A stretch of DNA of 64,000 bases from Chitinophagaceae bacterium (GCA_016720585.1 JADKKH010000009.1:101092-165091), one strand, 5' to 3'. Numbered from the stretch's first letter, positions 27,000-36,956 are shown. Notes: generated from the letters alone by a model not told the origin. Numbers and translations are program-made.

Positions 27000-27521
27000 A
27001 TGCAGATCCTAATAAACTACAAAACCCTGCTCATTGCCGGCTTTTCCCTAATCATCTTTTCCTGTAATAGTTCAGCCAAAAAAGATAAAGAACCAAAAAA
27101 TAACCAGGCTGATACAACGCCTGCTTCCATAACACCTCCGGCAGATAATCCGGCAGAAGTCGCCAGGGAATCCACTCAACAAAAGTGTTATAGTAATGAT
27201 GGATTAAAGTATAAGACTGTTATTTCTATAAATTTTTCAACAGATAACGGCATAACCGGAAGTGTAATGAGTCAGGAATACGGAAGTGATAAAAAAGAAT
27301 CGACAACCTTTACCGGAACAGTTGATGCTGACAAACTCAATATCAGGTTTACAGGGACTCCCCCACTCCTGGGTGCCGCTTCCGAATGGACTACCAGACC
27401 ATGGGCCCTGGATCATTCGTCCGGTAAAGAAAAACTCCGCATTGTTTTTAATTCGAAAAATTATGCGACGAATAAATGGGCAGAAACAGAATACGAGTTT
27501 GACCTGGCAGGTTGTAAATAG
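27000..27521 (+). CDS. Lipoprotein of unknown function
   Basis: A 173-residue lipoprotein: hydrophobic residues 9-20 and lipobox IFSC with Cys22, then a low-complexity Lys/Asn/Pro/Thr linker up to about residue 60. The remaining domain is Thr-rich and beta-like (TVISINFSTDNGITGSVMSQEYG), ending in DLAGCK. A Cys at 63 could pair with the C-terminal Cys172. I do not recognise the family. Confidence 0.65.
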   Translation: MQILINYKTLLIAGFSLIIFSCNSSAKKDKEPKNNQADTTPASITPPADNPAEVARESTQQKCYSNDGLKYKTVISINFSTDNGITGSVMSQEYGSDKKESTTFTGTVDADKLNIRFTGTPPLLGAASEWTTRPWALDHSSGKEKLRIVFNSKNYATNKWAETEYEFDLAGCK

Positions 27522-27526
27522 CCGCA

Positions 27527-28102
27527 CTATTCTTTTGCATATCTGAACTTTTCCCCTTCCATCAGCGGATGTCGACCTGTTATTCCATCAGTATCTATCC
27601 GCAAAGAAAAATTTTCAAAAAATACCTCCATGATCGTAGGTTCAAAATGAAAAATAAATTCGTTATGTTCCTGGTTACTGACCGGGATTGTGGAAAATCG
27701 TTCCGGGCAAAATTCGAGCAATAAAGAAACTGATTCCACTTTCTGCTTTGGAAACTGTACGTCTCCGCGTTGACTCATTTGCTTCCAGCTACCCTCTGCA
27801 CCATTTTGCAGGCTGCAAAAAACATGACGCAACAGTACCGGGTTAGCTGCTTCCATTTTAATATTAATGAAGTCATTCAATTCAGTTTTACTTTCTACCA
27901 AAGCAAAGTCGTAGGGTGGTTTAGCGGCACTATTCAGAAACAGTTCTCCGTTTTTTTCTATCCATCTTCCAGACCCATACCTGTCCAATGCCCCATAAGC
28001 GAAAAAGAACCGGAAATTACCATCAGGTTCTAATAAAAATCCAGATGCCATTTCCCTTACGCCCTGAATATGATATTCACCGGGTAAAGTTTTTGTTTCC
28101 AT
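27527..28102 (-). CDS. Conserved protein of unknown function
   Basis: A 191-residue cytoplasmic protein without signal peptide. The head GEYHIQGVREMASGFLLEPDGNFRFFFAYGALDRYGSGRWIEKNGELFLNS looks like a small beta-barrel or lipocalin-like fold (inference). The middle is variable and it ends EGEKFRYAKE. It is convergent with the lipoprotein gene, 5 bp apart. Confidence 0.6.
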   Translation of the reverse strand: METKTLPGEYHIQGVREMASGFLLEPDGNFRFFFAYGALDRYGSGRWIEKNGELFLNSAAKPPYDFALVESKTELNDFINIKMEAANPVLLRHVFCSLQNGAEGSWKQMSQRGDVQFPKQKVESVSLLLEFCPERFSTIPVSNQEHNEFIFHFEPTIMEVFFENFSLRIDTDGITGRHPLMEGEKFRYAKE

Positions 28103-28205
28103 ATTAATAATTATAAGACATTACTCAAGTCCGGCCCTTCGGGTATCCACTCAGGCCCCTGACTTCTGACTCAACCGCCTCGGTGGCAGGCTCCTTCTTC
28201 CCGAC

Positions 28206-31055
28206 TCAATTCTCCATCATCACAAAAGCACCCCAGTAATAAGGCTCTTTGTATTTTGTCATTAATTGCATTTGTGCCTGCTTAAATGCTTTTTGAGTAT
28301 CGCCGGATTTTATCAGGTTGGCATAAAAATTATTCATCAGCAATTGTGTAGCGGCATCATCCACTTTCCAGAGACTCATCACAATTGCTTCAGCCCCCGC
28401 TACTAAAAAAGCCCTTTGTAATCCATATACGCCTTCACCGGCTTTGATCTCTCCCAAACCCGTTTCACAGGCACTGAGAACCACTAACCTTGTACCTTTC
28501 AGGTTAAGATTCATGGCTTCATAGGAAGTTATGATACCATTATTACTGCTGTCTAACCCGGGTATAAGTTTATCCGCATCCGAAGCGCCGGTCAGCATCA
28601 GGCCGGAACGAAGTAATACATTATCCTTCGCATTATCGGCATGCACACCGATCGGCCAGTTTGTTTTTTCCACATCTTTTAAGAAATACCCGTGGGTAGC
28701 AATATGCAGGATGGATAGATTACTGGCCAATTTCAGATTGGTCTCCGTCGCATCCCGCTGAGTCAGTTCTGCCACCTGGTAACCGGAGGATTTGAGCACT
28801 TTGTTGATACCATCCACTTCCACTTTAGTGCCTGGAAGCTGAACAATAACCCCCGAACCATAATCCGGAAAGCCGATCAGGGTAGCATTCTTCCCGTTGT
28901 TACCATTTCCTTTGTTAGCATTTATTACCAGGTCGCGGGGATTGCCCAATAAAATAATATCCGTTTGATTGATCAGGTAATCGCCCCCGGCTTTTTTTAA
29001 TGTATAAAGATTTAACTGGTTGTAAACACCATCGAGCGAAACATAAATTTTCTTTTTCCCTTTTAGTTCTGACTCAAATGGTGCCCAATACTGAGTATAG
29101 GATTGCTCATCATTTAATTTATTCCGGATTGAAAGCCGGTAAGATTTCGAATATTTATTCTCCAGGTCATTACCATTTTCCAACAGGATGATTTTTGGCT
29201 GCGGATTATTTTTAGAAATAACGAGGCCCAGGTAACGGCAACCCTCCGTAAATACCTGATCAAAATTTCGCAACCGGATAATTTCTATCAAAGCCTCATC
29301 GCCTTTCAGTTCCTTCTGTATTTCAGAAACTTTGGTTTTGCCGGTGAAATAAAAATCAGCAAACTCCTTCGAATTTTCGGACAGTTTTTTCTCCATTCGG
29401 TTAACAGCCAATTCCAGCGAATCGAGATTAACACTCTGCTCTTTCAATTCTTCTTTTGAATAAACATACAATGCCGTTAGTTGCTCTTTATGATCGATCC
29501 AGTCAGTATAATCTTTAATAAGTTGTTCATTTCCGCCCGACAGAATAGCCCCGCTGATTTTCCGGGTGGAACTAAGCAATAAACCTTTGGTGGCTGCCCG
29601 GTATTCAAATAAATCACCGATAATATCTTTATTAACAGCCGTTGCTTCCACTGCAAAATTATAAAACCGCTGAAACCGGGGCGACAGCATATCCCAGTAT
29701 TTCGTTTTCTCCGCTTCGCTCATTGGTGAAAAATACTTGTTGATAAAGTCAAGCGTCTTCTCCATCACATCATGATAAAGTGGATAGGCTTTGGCCAGGT
29801 TCTTTTTTTTCCATTCCAATATGGCCATGTCCTCCTGTGACTGTACAAATAGTGGGTGTATGTTACCCAAGGCCTGTTCCCGTATCTGCAAGGCTTGTTG
29901 TAATAAAGGTTCCGCTTCCGCATAACGGCCTTTGTAACGGTAATAATTTCCCAGATCGCTGATAACCTTTGCATAAGCCGGACTGTTTTCACTGAAGCTC
30001 GCTTTATAAATTTCAGCAGAACGCTTCAGCATATCTTCTACCCGGTCTTCCCGTTTCATGAGCATGGCCAGGATGGCAACATTGTTCAGCATGTTGGCAA
30101 ACTCAGGCTTACCTCTTTCCAGTCTTTTTTCCAGTCCCTGGTATATTTTCTCCGCCTCAGTATATTTTTCCATCTGCTGATAAAGCAATGCCAGGTTGGA
30201 AAAAAATTTCAGGTGATTTTTTGCTTTGGTTACTTCCAGTTTACCGGCAATCTGCAAGGCTTCCTGCAATAATTTTACAGCTGCTTCATACCGGCCCATC
30301 GATTGAAACAACATGGCTTCGTTATTCAAAACAATCGCATAAGTCATGGCTTCCTGTTGCTTGTTGGCCCTGATAACCGAAATAGCAGAAGCAAACTCTT
30401 TTTCCGATTCATTGTAATGTCCCTGGTTATAATGCAAGACGGCATAATTATTCAGCGATGCCGCCACAGCCATATTGGTGGCCCCCAGTTTTTCCATCCG
30501 CAGTTTTAATGCCTGTGCGGTGTAAATTTCCGCCTGCCCGAAACGACCGGTAGTTGTAAAGAGCAAACCTTCGCTGGCAATGGTTTTCATGTAACCAAGC
30601 TCGCTGGTACGATAGGCTTTTTCAAAAAATGTCTGGGCTGTACGAAATCTTTTTTCTGCAAATACATAGCGACCCATAGCATAAGCGGATTGGCCCATTT
30701 GCAGATTTAACGTAGCCGTTTCCTCATCATCAATATCAACGTCCCTGTATAAAGATTTGGCTATGCTGCCCAATTTTAAAAATTTCGCTCCAAACTCACC
30801 TTTACCCTGTCCACCAAACAAACCTGAATTATCACTCAGTAAAACCGCATAATCAATATCCGTGGAATCAAAATCTGCTTTTATACCTTCCAATTCATTA
30901 CGGACTCCATTCCGGGCCTTCATTTTGGCATCATACTTTGCATCATTCACGGTTCCTTTGCCTTTATCCACGACTTTATCCTTTAATCTTTTCAGGATCT
31001 GGGCAGGTGACTGGAGCGACAGGAAAATAAGCGAAAGGGCGATTAGAATTTTCAT
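28206..31055 (-). CDS. Exported TPR protein with C-terminal CHAT caspase-like protease domain
   Basis: A 949-residue protein with a signal peptide (1-18, ending SPAQ), a long TPR array from about 110 to 430, a coiled-coil region (about 500-590) and a CHAT domain from about 640. The catalytic pair is intact: His788 in HIATHGYF and Cys863 in SACETGLG, followed by GLQRAFLVAGAEAIVMSLWKVDD. CHAT is the separase/caspase-like fold; TPR-CHAT proteases in defence (for example type III-E) are cytoplasmic, whereas this one appears exported. It is a lone gene with no cyclase, toxin or CRISPR nearby, so a housekeeping envelope role is more likely than immunity (inference). Confidence 0.92.
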   Translation of the reverse strand: MKILIALSLIFLSLQSPAQILKRLKDKVVDKGKGTVNDAKYDAKMKARNGVRNELEGIKADFDSTDIDYAVLLSDNSGLFGGQGKGEFGAKFLKLGSIAKSLYRDVDIDDEETATLNLQMGQSAYAMGRYVFAEKRFRTAQTFFEKAYRTSELGYMKTIASEGLLFTTTGRFGQAEIYTAQALKLRMEKLGATNMAVAASLNNYAVLHYNQGHYNESEKEFASAISVIRANKQQEAMTYAIVLNNEAMLFQSMGRYEAAVKLLQEALQIAGKLEVTKAKNHLKFFSNLALLYQQMEKYTEAEKIYQGLEKRLERGKPEFANMLNNVAILAMLMKREDRVEDMLKRSAEIYKASFSENSPAYAKVISDLGNYYRYKGRYAEAEPLLQQALQIREQALGNIHPLFVQSQEDMAILEWKKKNLAKAYPLYHDVMEKTLDFINKYFSPMSEAEKTKYWDMLSPRFQRFYNFAVEATAVNKDIIGDLFEYRAATKGLLLSSTRKISGAILSGGNEQLIKDYTDWIDHKEQLTALYVYSKEELKEQSVNLDSLELAVNRMEKKLSENSKEFADFYFTGKTKVSEIQKELKGDEALIEIIRLRNFDQVFTEGCRYLGLVISKNNPQPKIILLENGNDLENKYSKSYRLSIRNKLNDEQSYTQYWAPFESELKGKKKIYVSLDGVYNQLNLYTLKKAGGDYLINQTDIILLGNPRDLVINANKGNGNNGKNATLIGFPDYGSGVIVQLPGTKVEVDGINKVLKSSGYQVAELTQRDATETNLKLASNLSILHIATHGYFLKDVEKTNWPIGVHADNAKDNVLLRSGLMLTGASDADKLIPGLDSSNNGIITSYEAMNLNLKGTRLVVLSACETGLGEIKAGEGVYGLQRAFLVAGAEAIVMSLWKVDDAATQLLMNNFYANLIKSGDTQKAFKQAQMQLMTKYKEPYYWGAFVMMEN

Positions 31056-31234
31056 AAACGAATATTAGGAGGGTTAACAGCACACCTAAATTACATTTTT
31101 AATTTCTATTATACCATTTTGGGGATACCGGCTGCCTTATATCCCAGTTATTGACATTTCATCAGGCTCTTTCATCACTTATAAAAATAAAAAGGCTGAT
31201 TTATTTTTTTAGGTAGCTTGTCAACCCAAAAACG

Positions 31235-32350
31235 ATGATTATGAAAAAGATGATTTTATATGGCCTGTCCGTTGCATCCCTGGCAACTTCCTTTGCCCAG
31301 ATCCCGCTGACTGTTACACCCAGCGGCGGCAATAAAAAAGCTTCAGTTAGTGAACGGGTTGGTTTAACGGATGTAACCATCCATTATGACAGACCCGGAG
31401 TCAAGGGCCGTGAAGGAAAAATATGGGGACAGCTTGTCCCGGTTGGTTTTTCCGACCCGGGTTTTGGCAGCAGTAAGGCTGCACCCTGGAGAGCCGGTGC
31501 GAACGAAAATACCACCTTTGAATTTTCTACGGATGTAAAAATAGAAGGGCAACCTTTACCTGCTGGCAGATATGGATTCTTTATTGCGTATGATCCGAAC
31601 GAATGCACACTGATATTTTCAAAAAACTCCACTTCGTGGGGGCACTTCTATTATTCTGATAAGGAAGATGCCCTTCGGGTTAAGGTGAAACCACAAGCAT
31701 TGGAAAAATCCGTGGAATGGTTGAAGTACGAATTCATAAACCCGTCAGAAAACGCTGCTACCATATCCTTACAATGGGAAAAATTAGCCATCCCTTTTAA
31801 AATAGAAGTAAATTATTTCAGAGACCAGGTTGAATCTTTCCGCCGGGAGCTGAGAACCGAGAAAGGATTTATCTGGGAAAGCTGGAACCAGGCAGCGCAA
31901 TGGTGTGTGCAGCATGAAACCAACCTGGAAGAAGCTTTACTATGGACTGATTCTTCTACCGGCCCGAGTTTTGGAGGTGACCGGAGTTTCCAGGCATGGA
32001 GTACCAAAGCACAGGTGCTGCAAAAATTAGGTCGGGGCTCTGATGCCGCTGCCGTAATGGAAAAAGCTTTACCCCTGGGTAATATGCTTGAAGTTCATCA
32101 GTATGCCCGGCAACTGCAGGGAATGAAATTTAATAAACTGGCCTTTGATGTATTTAATACAAATTTTAATAAATATCCCGGCCAGTTTACCACGTTGATG
32201 GGAATGATGCGGGCCTATGCAGGTATCGGCGATCTGAAAAATGCATTGAAATATGCCAACCTGGCTCTGCCACTGGCGCCCAACCAGCAGAACAAAACAT
32301 TTGTGGAAGGGCTTATTCAAAAATTAAAAGATGGGAAGGATATCAATTAG
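31235..32350 (+). CDS. DUF2911 domain-containing secreted protein
   Basis: A 371-residue protein with signal peptide (ending FAQ). It shows the DUF2911 core: RVGLTDVTIHYDRPGVKGREGKIWGQLVP, PWRAGANENTTFEFS, LPAGRYGFFIAY and TSWGHFYYSDKEDALRVKV. A helical TPR-like tail (about 240-365) follows, with AWSTKAQVLQKLGRGSDAAAVMEKAL. The function of DUF2911 is unknown. Start may be the second Met (31241). A terminator follows. Confidence 0.85.
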   Translation: MIMKKMILYGLSVASLATSFAQIPLTVTPSGGNKKASVSERVGLTDVTIHYDRPGVKGREGKIWGQLVPVGFSDPGFGSSKAAPWRAGANENTTFEFSTDVKIEGQPLPAGRYGFFIAYDPNECTLIFSKNSTSWGHFYYSDKEDALRVKVKPQALEKSVEWLKYEFINPSENAATISLQWEKLAIPFKIEVNYFRDQVESFRRELRTEKGFIWESWNQAAQWCVQHETNLEEALLWTDSSTGPSFGGDRSFQAWSTKAQVLQKLGRGSDAAAVMEKALPLGNMLEVHQYARQLQGMKFNKLAFDVFNTNFNKYPGQFTTLMGMMRAYAGIGDLKNALKYANLALPLAPNQQNKTFVEGLIQKLKDGKDIN

Positions 32351-32382
32351 TGATTCAGCATAAAGTAAAGCCCTGAGATCAG

Positions 32383-32413
32383 AACCATCCTGGAAAACAG
32401 GGTGGTTTTTTTA
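32383..32413 (+). terminator. Terminator after the DUF2911 gene
   Basis: A 9-bp stem AACCATCCT/AGGGTGGTT (32383-32391 with 32399-32407, one G-U pair) followed by a T run. Confidence 0.8.
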
Positions 32414-32462
32414 CTGGCACCGTGTAAAAAAATCTTTGTATTTTGTATGCAAAAACGATTAC

Positions 32463-32921
32463 ATGAAAAAAATAATACTTGCTCTTTTACTATTGACAGC
32501 TTCCTATTGTAGTTTTTCCCAAACCTGTGAAGAACGTGAAAGCAAGCTGCTCGAAACAATAGGCAGTTTTTCAGCCGGCATGCTTTATAATACTTATGGA
32601 CTTATAGGCAGTATCAGCGACGGTTATACACATGATGCCTATTCTCCGGCAACTGTAAATGAATTGATGGAACCTCAAAAGAAAGTTGCAGATAACCTCA
32701 TAAAAGTAGTTGAGGAGCTGATCAACACAAATATGTTTAATGCGCCCGAGGATAAAGACTATGCCGCTACGATCATTAAGATTTTAAAGGGGTTGAGCAA
32801 TCAGGCCCAATTACTGCAGAATTACACAACCCATAAAATCAGGCAAAACCAGGAAGCTTATGAAAGCCAGCGGAAACAAAACTGGTCAGCCATCAGCAAA
32901 CTGATGGGAATAGAAGAATAA
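32463..32921 (+). CDS. Small exported protein of unknown function
   Basis: A 152-residue protein with signal peptide (1-19, ending SFSQ). The mature part is helical, with Cys22 in TCEERESK and the segment KVADNLIKVVEELINTNMFNAPEDKDYAATIIKILKG. No family is recognised. The start is the ATG at 32463; the longer frame from 32436 lacks a proper signal. It is convergent with the DUF4369-TlpA gene, 5 bp apart. Confidence 0.6.
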   Translation: MKKIILALLLLTASYCSFSQTCEERESKLLETIGSFSAGMLYNTYGLIGSISDGYTHDAYSPATVNELMEPQKKVADNLIKVVEELINTNMFNAPEDKDYAATIIKILKGLSNQAQLLQNYTTHKIRQNQEAYESQRKQNWSAISKLMGIEE

Positions 32922-32926
32922 TCGGT

Positions 32927-34033
32927 TTAAAAAGCTTTGGGCTCACATCCGAGCAATTCACAAAGCTTAGCTTCCAATGCCGGACCACGGAGATTCTTAG
33001 CTACTATTTTTCCTTCGGGATTTACTAAAATATTCTGAGGGATCCCCTTTACTTTATAGAGAAGTGCAGCTGAATTACTCCAGAATTGCAGATCACTAAC
33101 ATGGGTCCAGGTTAGATTATCTTCATGTATCGCATTAATCCATTTATCTTTTTGACCAGGTCTGTCGAGGGAAACACCCAGCACCGTGAAATTTTTTGAA
33201 TTAAATTTATTGTAGTTCTCCACCACATTCGGGTTTTCGGCCCGGCAAGGCCCGCACCAACTGGCCCAAAAGTCAACCAATACATATTTGCCACGGAAAG
33301 AAGAAAGGGATATGGGTGTACCGGTAGTATCCGGTTGTGAAAAATCCAGCGCCTCGGTACCTATGGCACCAATCTTTCCATCTGCAATATATTGTTCGAA
33401 TTGACTGTCGGCTTCTGATTGTCGTATTTTCTCATCCAGTGACTTAAACCGGCTCTCCAGCATCACAATATTTTCATTAAAAGAATGGGTAACATTCAGG
33501 ATAAACGGGGCAACATATGATTTAGGTTTATCCTTAATAAATTTATCAATTTCTTTCTGTACCATTTCCTGTGTACTGTTGTAAGTCACCATCAGCTTAT
33601 CCCTGTCTGCACCCGGCATGGTTGAATTAATGGTATTTGCCAGGGAATTTACCTGTTTTGCAAGCGGCATAAAGCCTTTAATAAAAGTATCAAATTCTTT
33701 GTGTGATTTAGATCCTTCAATCTGGTAGGTCAATGGCTGTGCTTTTTTCCCTTTAAACGAAATGGTGGCATTCTCAACATATATTTCAACGGGGTTCTGC
33801 CCTGTGATAATCAGGTAACAAAGCACCGGCTCCTTTACGTTTCCTTTCAGGGTAAATTTTGTTTTCAGCAATTTTGTCTTAACCATTTCAACGTTTTCCC
33901 CGTTTTTGTACAGCAAAATTTCGGTACCTTCCGGAAAGCCTTCCAGTTTGCCTTCAATGGTAAATCCTTTAGGATTTACCTGGGCAGCCATAACAAGTGG
34001 AAACAAAATAAAAAACAGGAGCATTTTTTTCAT
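32927..34033 (-). CDS. DUF4369-TlpA fusion, exported thiol-disulfide oxidoreductase
   Basis: A 368-residue protein: a signal peptide (1-17, ending MAAQ), an N-terminal DUF4369 domain (about 20-120, FTIEGKLEGFPEGTEILLYKNG), a helical linker, and a C-terminal TlpA domain with WCGPC (Cys260, Cys263), the strand KYVLVDFWAS and cis-Pro in GIPQNILVN. This architecture is very common in Bacteroidota. It is likely a periplasmic thioredoxin. It ends LGCEPKAF, with an extra Cys near the C-terminus. It is transcribed alone, 128 bp after the trpA end. Confidence 0.9.
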   Translation of the reverse strand: MKKMLLFFILFPLVMAAQVNPKGFTIEGKLEGFPEGTEILLYKNGENVEMVKTKLLKTKFTLKGNVKEPVLCYLIITGQNPVEIYVENATISFKGKKAQPLTYQIEGSKSHKEFDTFIKGFMPLAKQVNSLANTINSTMPGADRDKLMVTYNSTQEMVQKEIDKFIKDKPKSYVAPFILNVTHSFNENIVMLESRFKSLDEKIRQSEADSQFEQYIADGKIGAIGTEALDFSQPDTTGTPISLSSFRGKYVLVDFWASWCGPCRAENPNVVENYNKFNSKNFTVLGVSLDRPGQKDKWINAIHEDNLTWTHVSDLQFWSNSAALLYKVKGIPQNILVNPEGKIVAKNLRGPALEAKLCELLGCEPKAF

Positions 34034-34161
34034 ACGAAGCCAAATTAATTTTCAGGAACTATACGGATTATCCGGATCAATATACAAATTTATGCAATCC
34101 AACCGGATGGCAAAACCCTAACAGACCCTGTTTGGCCGTTTTTCCAATATTTAACTTTTAT

Positions 34162-34965
34162 TCACAGGGCGGGCCTTATGGACGAAAGGAATTCTTTTGT
34201 GGCTGCATGAACATCAGCATTGTTTTCCAGTGCTTTAATATAGGCACTTCCTATAATAGCGCCGTCTGCCAGCCGGCAAACAGCATCAAACGATTGTTTA
34301 TTGCTGATCCCGAACCCAACCAAAACAGGGTTTTTAAGGTTTAAATTCCGGAGCTTTTGCAAAAATTCTTCTGTACGGGCAGAATTTATTTCGCTACCGG
34401 TAGTAGCGGAGGATGTTACGGCATATAAAAATCCGGTGCTCAGGTTATCTAATTTCTTTATCCGTTCTTCGGAAGTTTCCGGAGTGACTAAGAAAATAAA
34501 ATCGAGGTTATATTTTTGGATAATTGCCCCATACTCTTTTTCAAATTCATATTCCGGTAAATCAGGAAGTATCAATCCATCAATACCAACCGATGCGGCA
34601 TCTGCACAAAATTTTTCAAAGCCATATTGAAGAACAGGATTCATATAGCCCATGAGAATAACCGGTACGGTAATGCCGGGAATTGCATCAGTTGGCGAAG
34701 AGCTATTGCGAAAATCCTTTAATTGTTCAAAGAGTTTAGCAATCGTCATCCCATTGACCAATGCAATACTGCTGCTATGCTGAATGACAGGACCGTCAGC
34801 TAACGGATCACTGTAAGGCATGCCAAGTTCGATAATGTCGGCTCCGTTTTGCTGGAGGGCCTGCATTACCTCAAGTGTTGAATTTAATTGAGGATAGCCT
34901 GCCGTGCAGTAGACGTTAAGAATGTTATTATCTTTTTTTTCAAATATTTCATTTATCCTGTTCAT
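34162..34965 (-). CDS. trpA: Tryptophan synthase alpha subunit
   Basis: A 267-residue TIM-barrel enzyme that cleaves indole-3-glycerol phosphate to indole, which is channelled to TrpB. Visible signatures are YCTAGYPQLNST, the catalytic ELGMPYSDPLADGPVIQ, GLILPDLPEYE and the phosphate loop VGFGISNKQS. ATG at 34965 is preferred over 34998 because the family begins MNRIN. It is the last gene of the trp operon. A degenerate inverted repeat fills the 85-bp gap to trpB. Confidence 0.95.
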   Translation of the reverse strand: MNRINEIFEKKDNNILNVYCTAGYPQLNSTLEVMQALQQNGADIIELGMPYSDPLADGPVIQHSSSIALVNGMTIAKLFEQLKDFRNSSSPTDAIPGITVPVILMGYMNPVLQYGFEKFCADAASVGIDGLILPDLPEYEFEKEYGAIIQKYNLDFIFLVTPETSEERIKKLDNLSTGFLYAVTSSATTGSEINSARTEEFLQKLRNLNLKNPVLVGFGISNKQSFDAVCRLADGAIIGSAYIKALENNADVHAATKEFLSSIRPAL

Positions 34966-34974
34966 ATTATTTTT

Positions 34975-35050
34975 GAAACACAGAGTCACAAAGTACACTG
35001 AAATACACAGAGACAGCTTCGTGTAACTCCCTGCCTCTGAGACTCCGTGG
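34975..35050. repeat. Degenerate inverted repeat between trpB and trpA
   Basis: The arms AAACACAGAGTCACAAAG and its near-complement CTCTGAGACTCCGTGGTT (about 34975-34992 and 35034-35052) form an imperfect hairpin. The wording is like other CACAGAG/CACAAAG repeats in this window. Confidence 0.5.
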
Positions 35051-36280
35051 TTATAAATTTTTCATATAGGTGTCCAAATCCTTATCCCCTCTCCCACTCA
35101 GACAAATCACCACAACATCACTTTTTTTGAAGTTGATCATTTTCAACGCATGAAGAGCATGCGCTGATTCCAGGGCAGGTATGATACCTTCCAGCTTGCT
35201 TAACTCAAAGGCAGCATTCAAAGCTTTGTTATCCGTAGCACTCATAAAAATGACCCTGCCACTTTCAAACAGGTGTGCATGCAATGGCCCAATACCCGGG
35301 TAATCCAAGCCGGCAGAGATACTGTGCGGTTCCATAACCTGTCCGTCTTCGGTTTGCATCAGCAAACTTTTACTGCCATGCAAAATTCCCGGTTTGCCCA
35401 GTTGTGTTGTGGCAGCACTCATGCCACTGTTCACGCCATGACCCGCCGCTTCCACAGCAATTAATTTTACGGATGGTTCATTCAGGAAATGATAAAAAGC
35501 ACCTGCCGCATTACTGCCACCGCCCACACATGCCATTACATAATTGGGTAACTTATTGCCCGTCTTTTCAAATAATTGTTCCTGTATCTCATCACTGATC
35601 ACACTCTGAAATCTTGCTACCATATCCGGGTAAGGATGTGGTCCTACTACACTCCCAATAATATAATGAGTATCATCCGGGTGATTGATCCAATCCCGGA
35701 TCGCTTCATTCGTGGCATCTTTTAAAGTTTTGCTACCGCTGGTAACCGGTATTACCGTTGCGCCCAGCATTTTCATGCGCGCTACATTCGGTGCCTGTCG
35801 TTCAATATCTTTTTCACCCATATACACAATACAATCCATGCCTTTCAATGCACAAACCGCAGCAGTGGCTACTCCATGTTGTCCGGCACCGGTTTCCGCA
35901 ATAATTCTTTTCTTGCCCAGCTTCTGAGCAAGTAATAGTTGTCCGATTGTATTATTGATCTTATGGGCACCGGTATGACAAAGATCTTCCCGCTTCAGAA
36001 AAATAATAGCTCCATATTTTTTACTCAGGCGTTCTGCTAAAAATAATGGCGTTGGCCTGCCCACGTAATCCTGCAGCAATTGCTGAAATTCATTTTGAAA
36101 AGAATCTTCGTAAATAATTTCCAGGTATTTTGTCCGCAGCTCTTCCACATTGCGATGCAGCATCTCAGGAATATAGGCACCACCGAATTGTCCGTAATAG
36201 CCGTGTGCATCCGGAAGTCCTTCCAAACCTTCTGCCGGTTGGCGAAGGGGAATCGGGTCGTTTATATTTGATGAATTCAT
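35051..36280 (-). CDS. trpB: Tryptophan synthase beta subunit
   Basis: A 409-residue PLP enzyme that joins indole and serine to make tryptophan. Hallmarks are GQFGGAYIPEMLH, the PLP lysine in HTGAHKINNTIGQ, ETGAGQHGVATA, the glycine loop GGGSNAAG and the C-terminal CLSGRGDKDLDTY. Length and domain order are standard. It is 29 bp downstream of trpF and 85 bp upstream of trpA. Confidence 0.97.
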   Translation of the reverse strand: MNSSNINDPIPLRQPAEGLEGLPDAHGYYGQFGGAYIPEMLHRNVEELRTKYLEIIYEDSFQNEFQQLLQDYVGRPTPLFLAERLSKKYGAIIFLKREDLCHTGAHKINNTIGQLLLAQKLGKKRIIAETGAGQHGVATAAVCALKGMDCIVYMGEKDIERQAPNVARMKMLGATVIPVTSGSKTLKDATNEAIRDWINHPDDTHYIIGSVVGPHPYPDMVARFQSVISDEIQEQLFEKTGNKLPNYVMACVGGGSNAAGAFYHFLNEPSVKLIAVEAAGHGVNSGMSAATTQLGKPGILHGSKSLLMQTEDGQVMEPHSISAGLDYPGIGPLHAHLFESGRVIFMSATDNKALNAAFELSKLEGIIPALESAHALHALKMINFKKSDVVVICLSGRGDKDLDTYMKNL

Positions 36281-36309
36281 TTTTTTATTTAATAATTTTT
36301 TTCGCCTGA

Positions 36310-36936
36310 TTATTTCATCGCCTGCCTGAACTGCAATACCGCCCCCATATCTTTCACCCCCGGACTTTTTTCAAACCTGCTGTTAATATCAATTCCAAAA
36401 AAATCAGGATGGGTGAAGGCTTTTACTTTTGCAGCATCGTCTACACCAATACCTCCGCTTAAGAAAAAAGGTTTTTCAATTTTTGCTTTCGTTAATATAC
36501 TCCAGTCAAACTGCTGACCGGTACCCCCCAGGCTTTCTTTCAATCCACCGGTGTCAAACAAATAATAATCACATACCGCATCATAAGGCGCCACCATTTT
36601 ATCAATATCGGTTCCGTCAGTTACCCGGAAAGCTTTTATCACTTCCACTTCGCTGCTCAGGTCTTCACACATTTCCGGACTCTCATCGCCGTGCAATTGC
36701 ACCGCATCCAGGCCATACTCATCAATGGCATCCAGCACATCAATCATTTCCGGGTTTACAAACACACCCACTTTCTTCAGATCAAAATCGGCACTCTTCA
36801 ACTCTTTTTTAGAGATCTTATCACCGATATAGCGGGGAGATTCCTTATAAAATATCAACCCGGCAAAATCAATATCAAGGCCGTCCAACTGCTGCAGTTG
36901 TTTCATTTCGGTGATGCCACATACTTTAATATTCAT
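36310..36936 (-). CDS. trpF: Phosphoribosylanthranilate isomerase
   Basis: A 208-residue TIM-barrel enzyme for the third step of Trp synthesis (PRA to CdRP). It shows the start MNIKVCGITEMKQ with the catalytic Cys in KVCGI, GLIFYKESPRYI, VGVFVNP, VQLHGDESPEMC and the phosphate loops FLSGGIG and GIDINSRFE. It is a standalone gene, not fused to trpC. It sits between trpC (140-bp gap with an inverted repeat) and trpB. Confidence 0.95.
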   Translation of the reverse strand: MNIKVCGITEMKQLQQLDGLDIDFAGLIFYKESPRYIGDKISKKELKSADFDLKKVGVFVNPEMIDVLDAIDEYGLDAVQLHGDESPEMCEDLSSEVEVIKAFRVTDGTDIDKMVAPYDAVCDYYLFDTGGLKESLGGTGQQFDWSILTKAKIEKPFFLSGGIGVDDAAKVKAFTHPDFFGIDINSRFEKSPGVKDMGAVLQFRQAMK

Positions 36937-36956
36937 ACTTTTTGTTTTATTGTTAA

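Noticed and set aside
28140..28205. Fifth heptanucleotide array before the CHAT stop (CTGACTT, CTGACTC, CCGACTC)
   Set aside because: The units are too degenerate and interrupted to call with confidence; perhaps a decayed copy.
28206..31055. Type III-E (gRAMP-Craspase) CRISPR effector
   Set aside because: The TPR-CHAT protein is exported and no gRAMP, Cas or CRISPR lies nearby.
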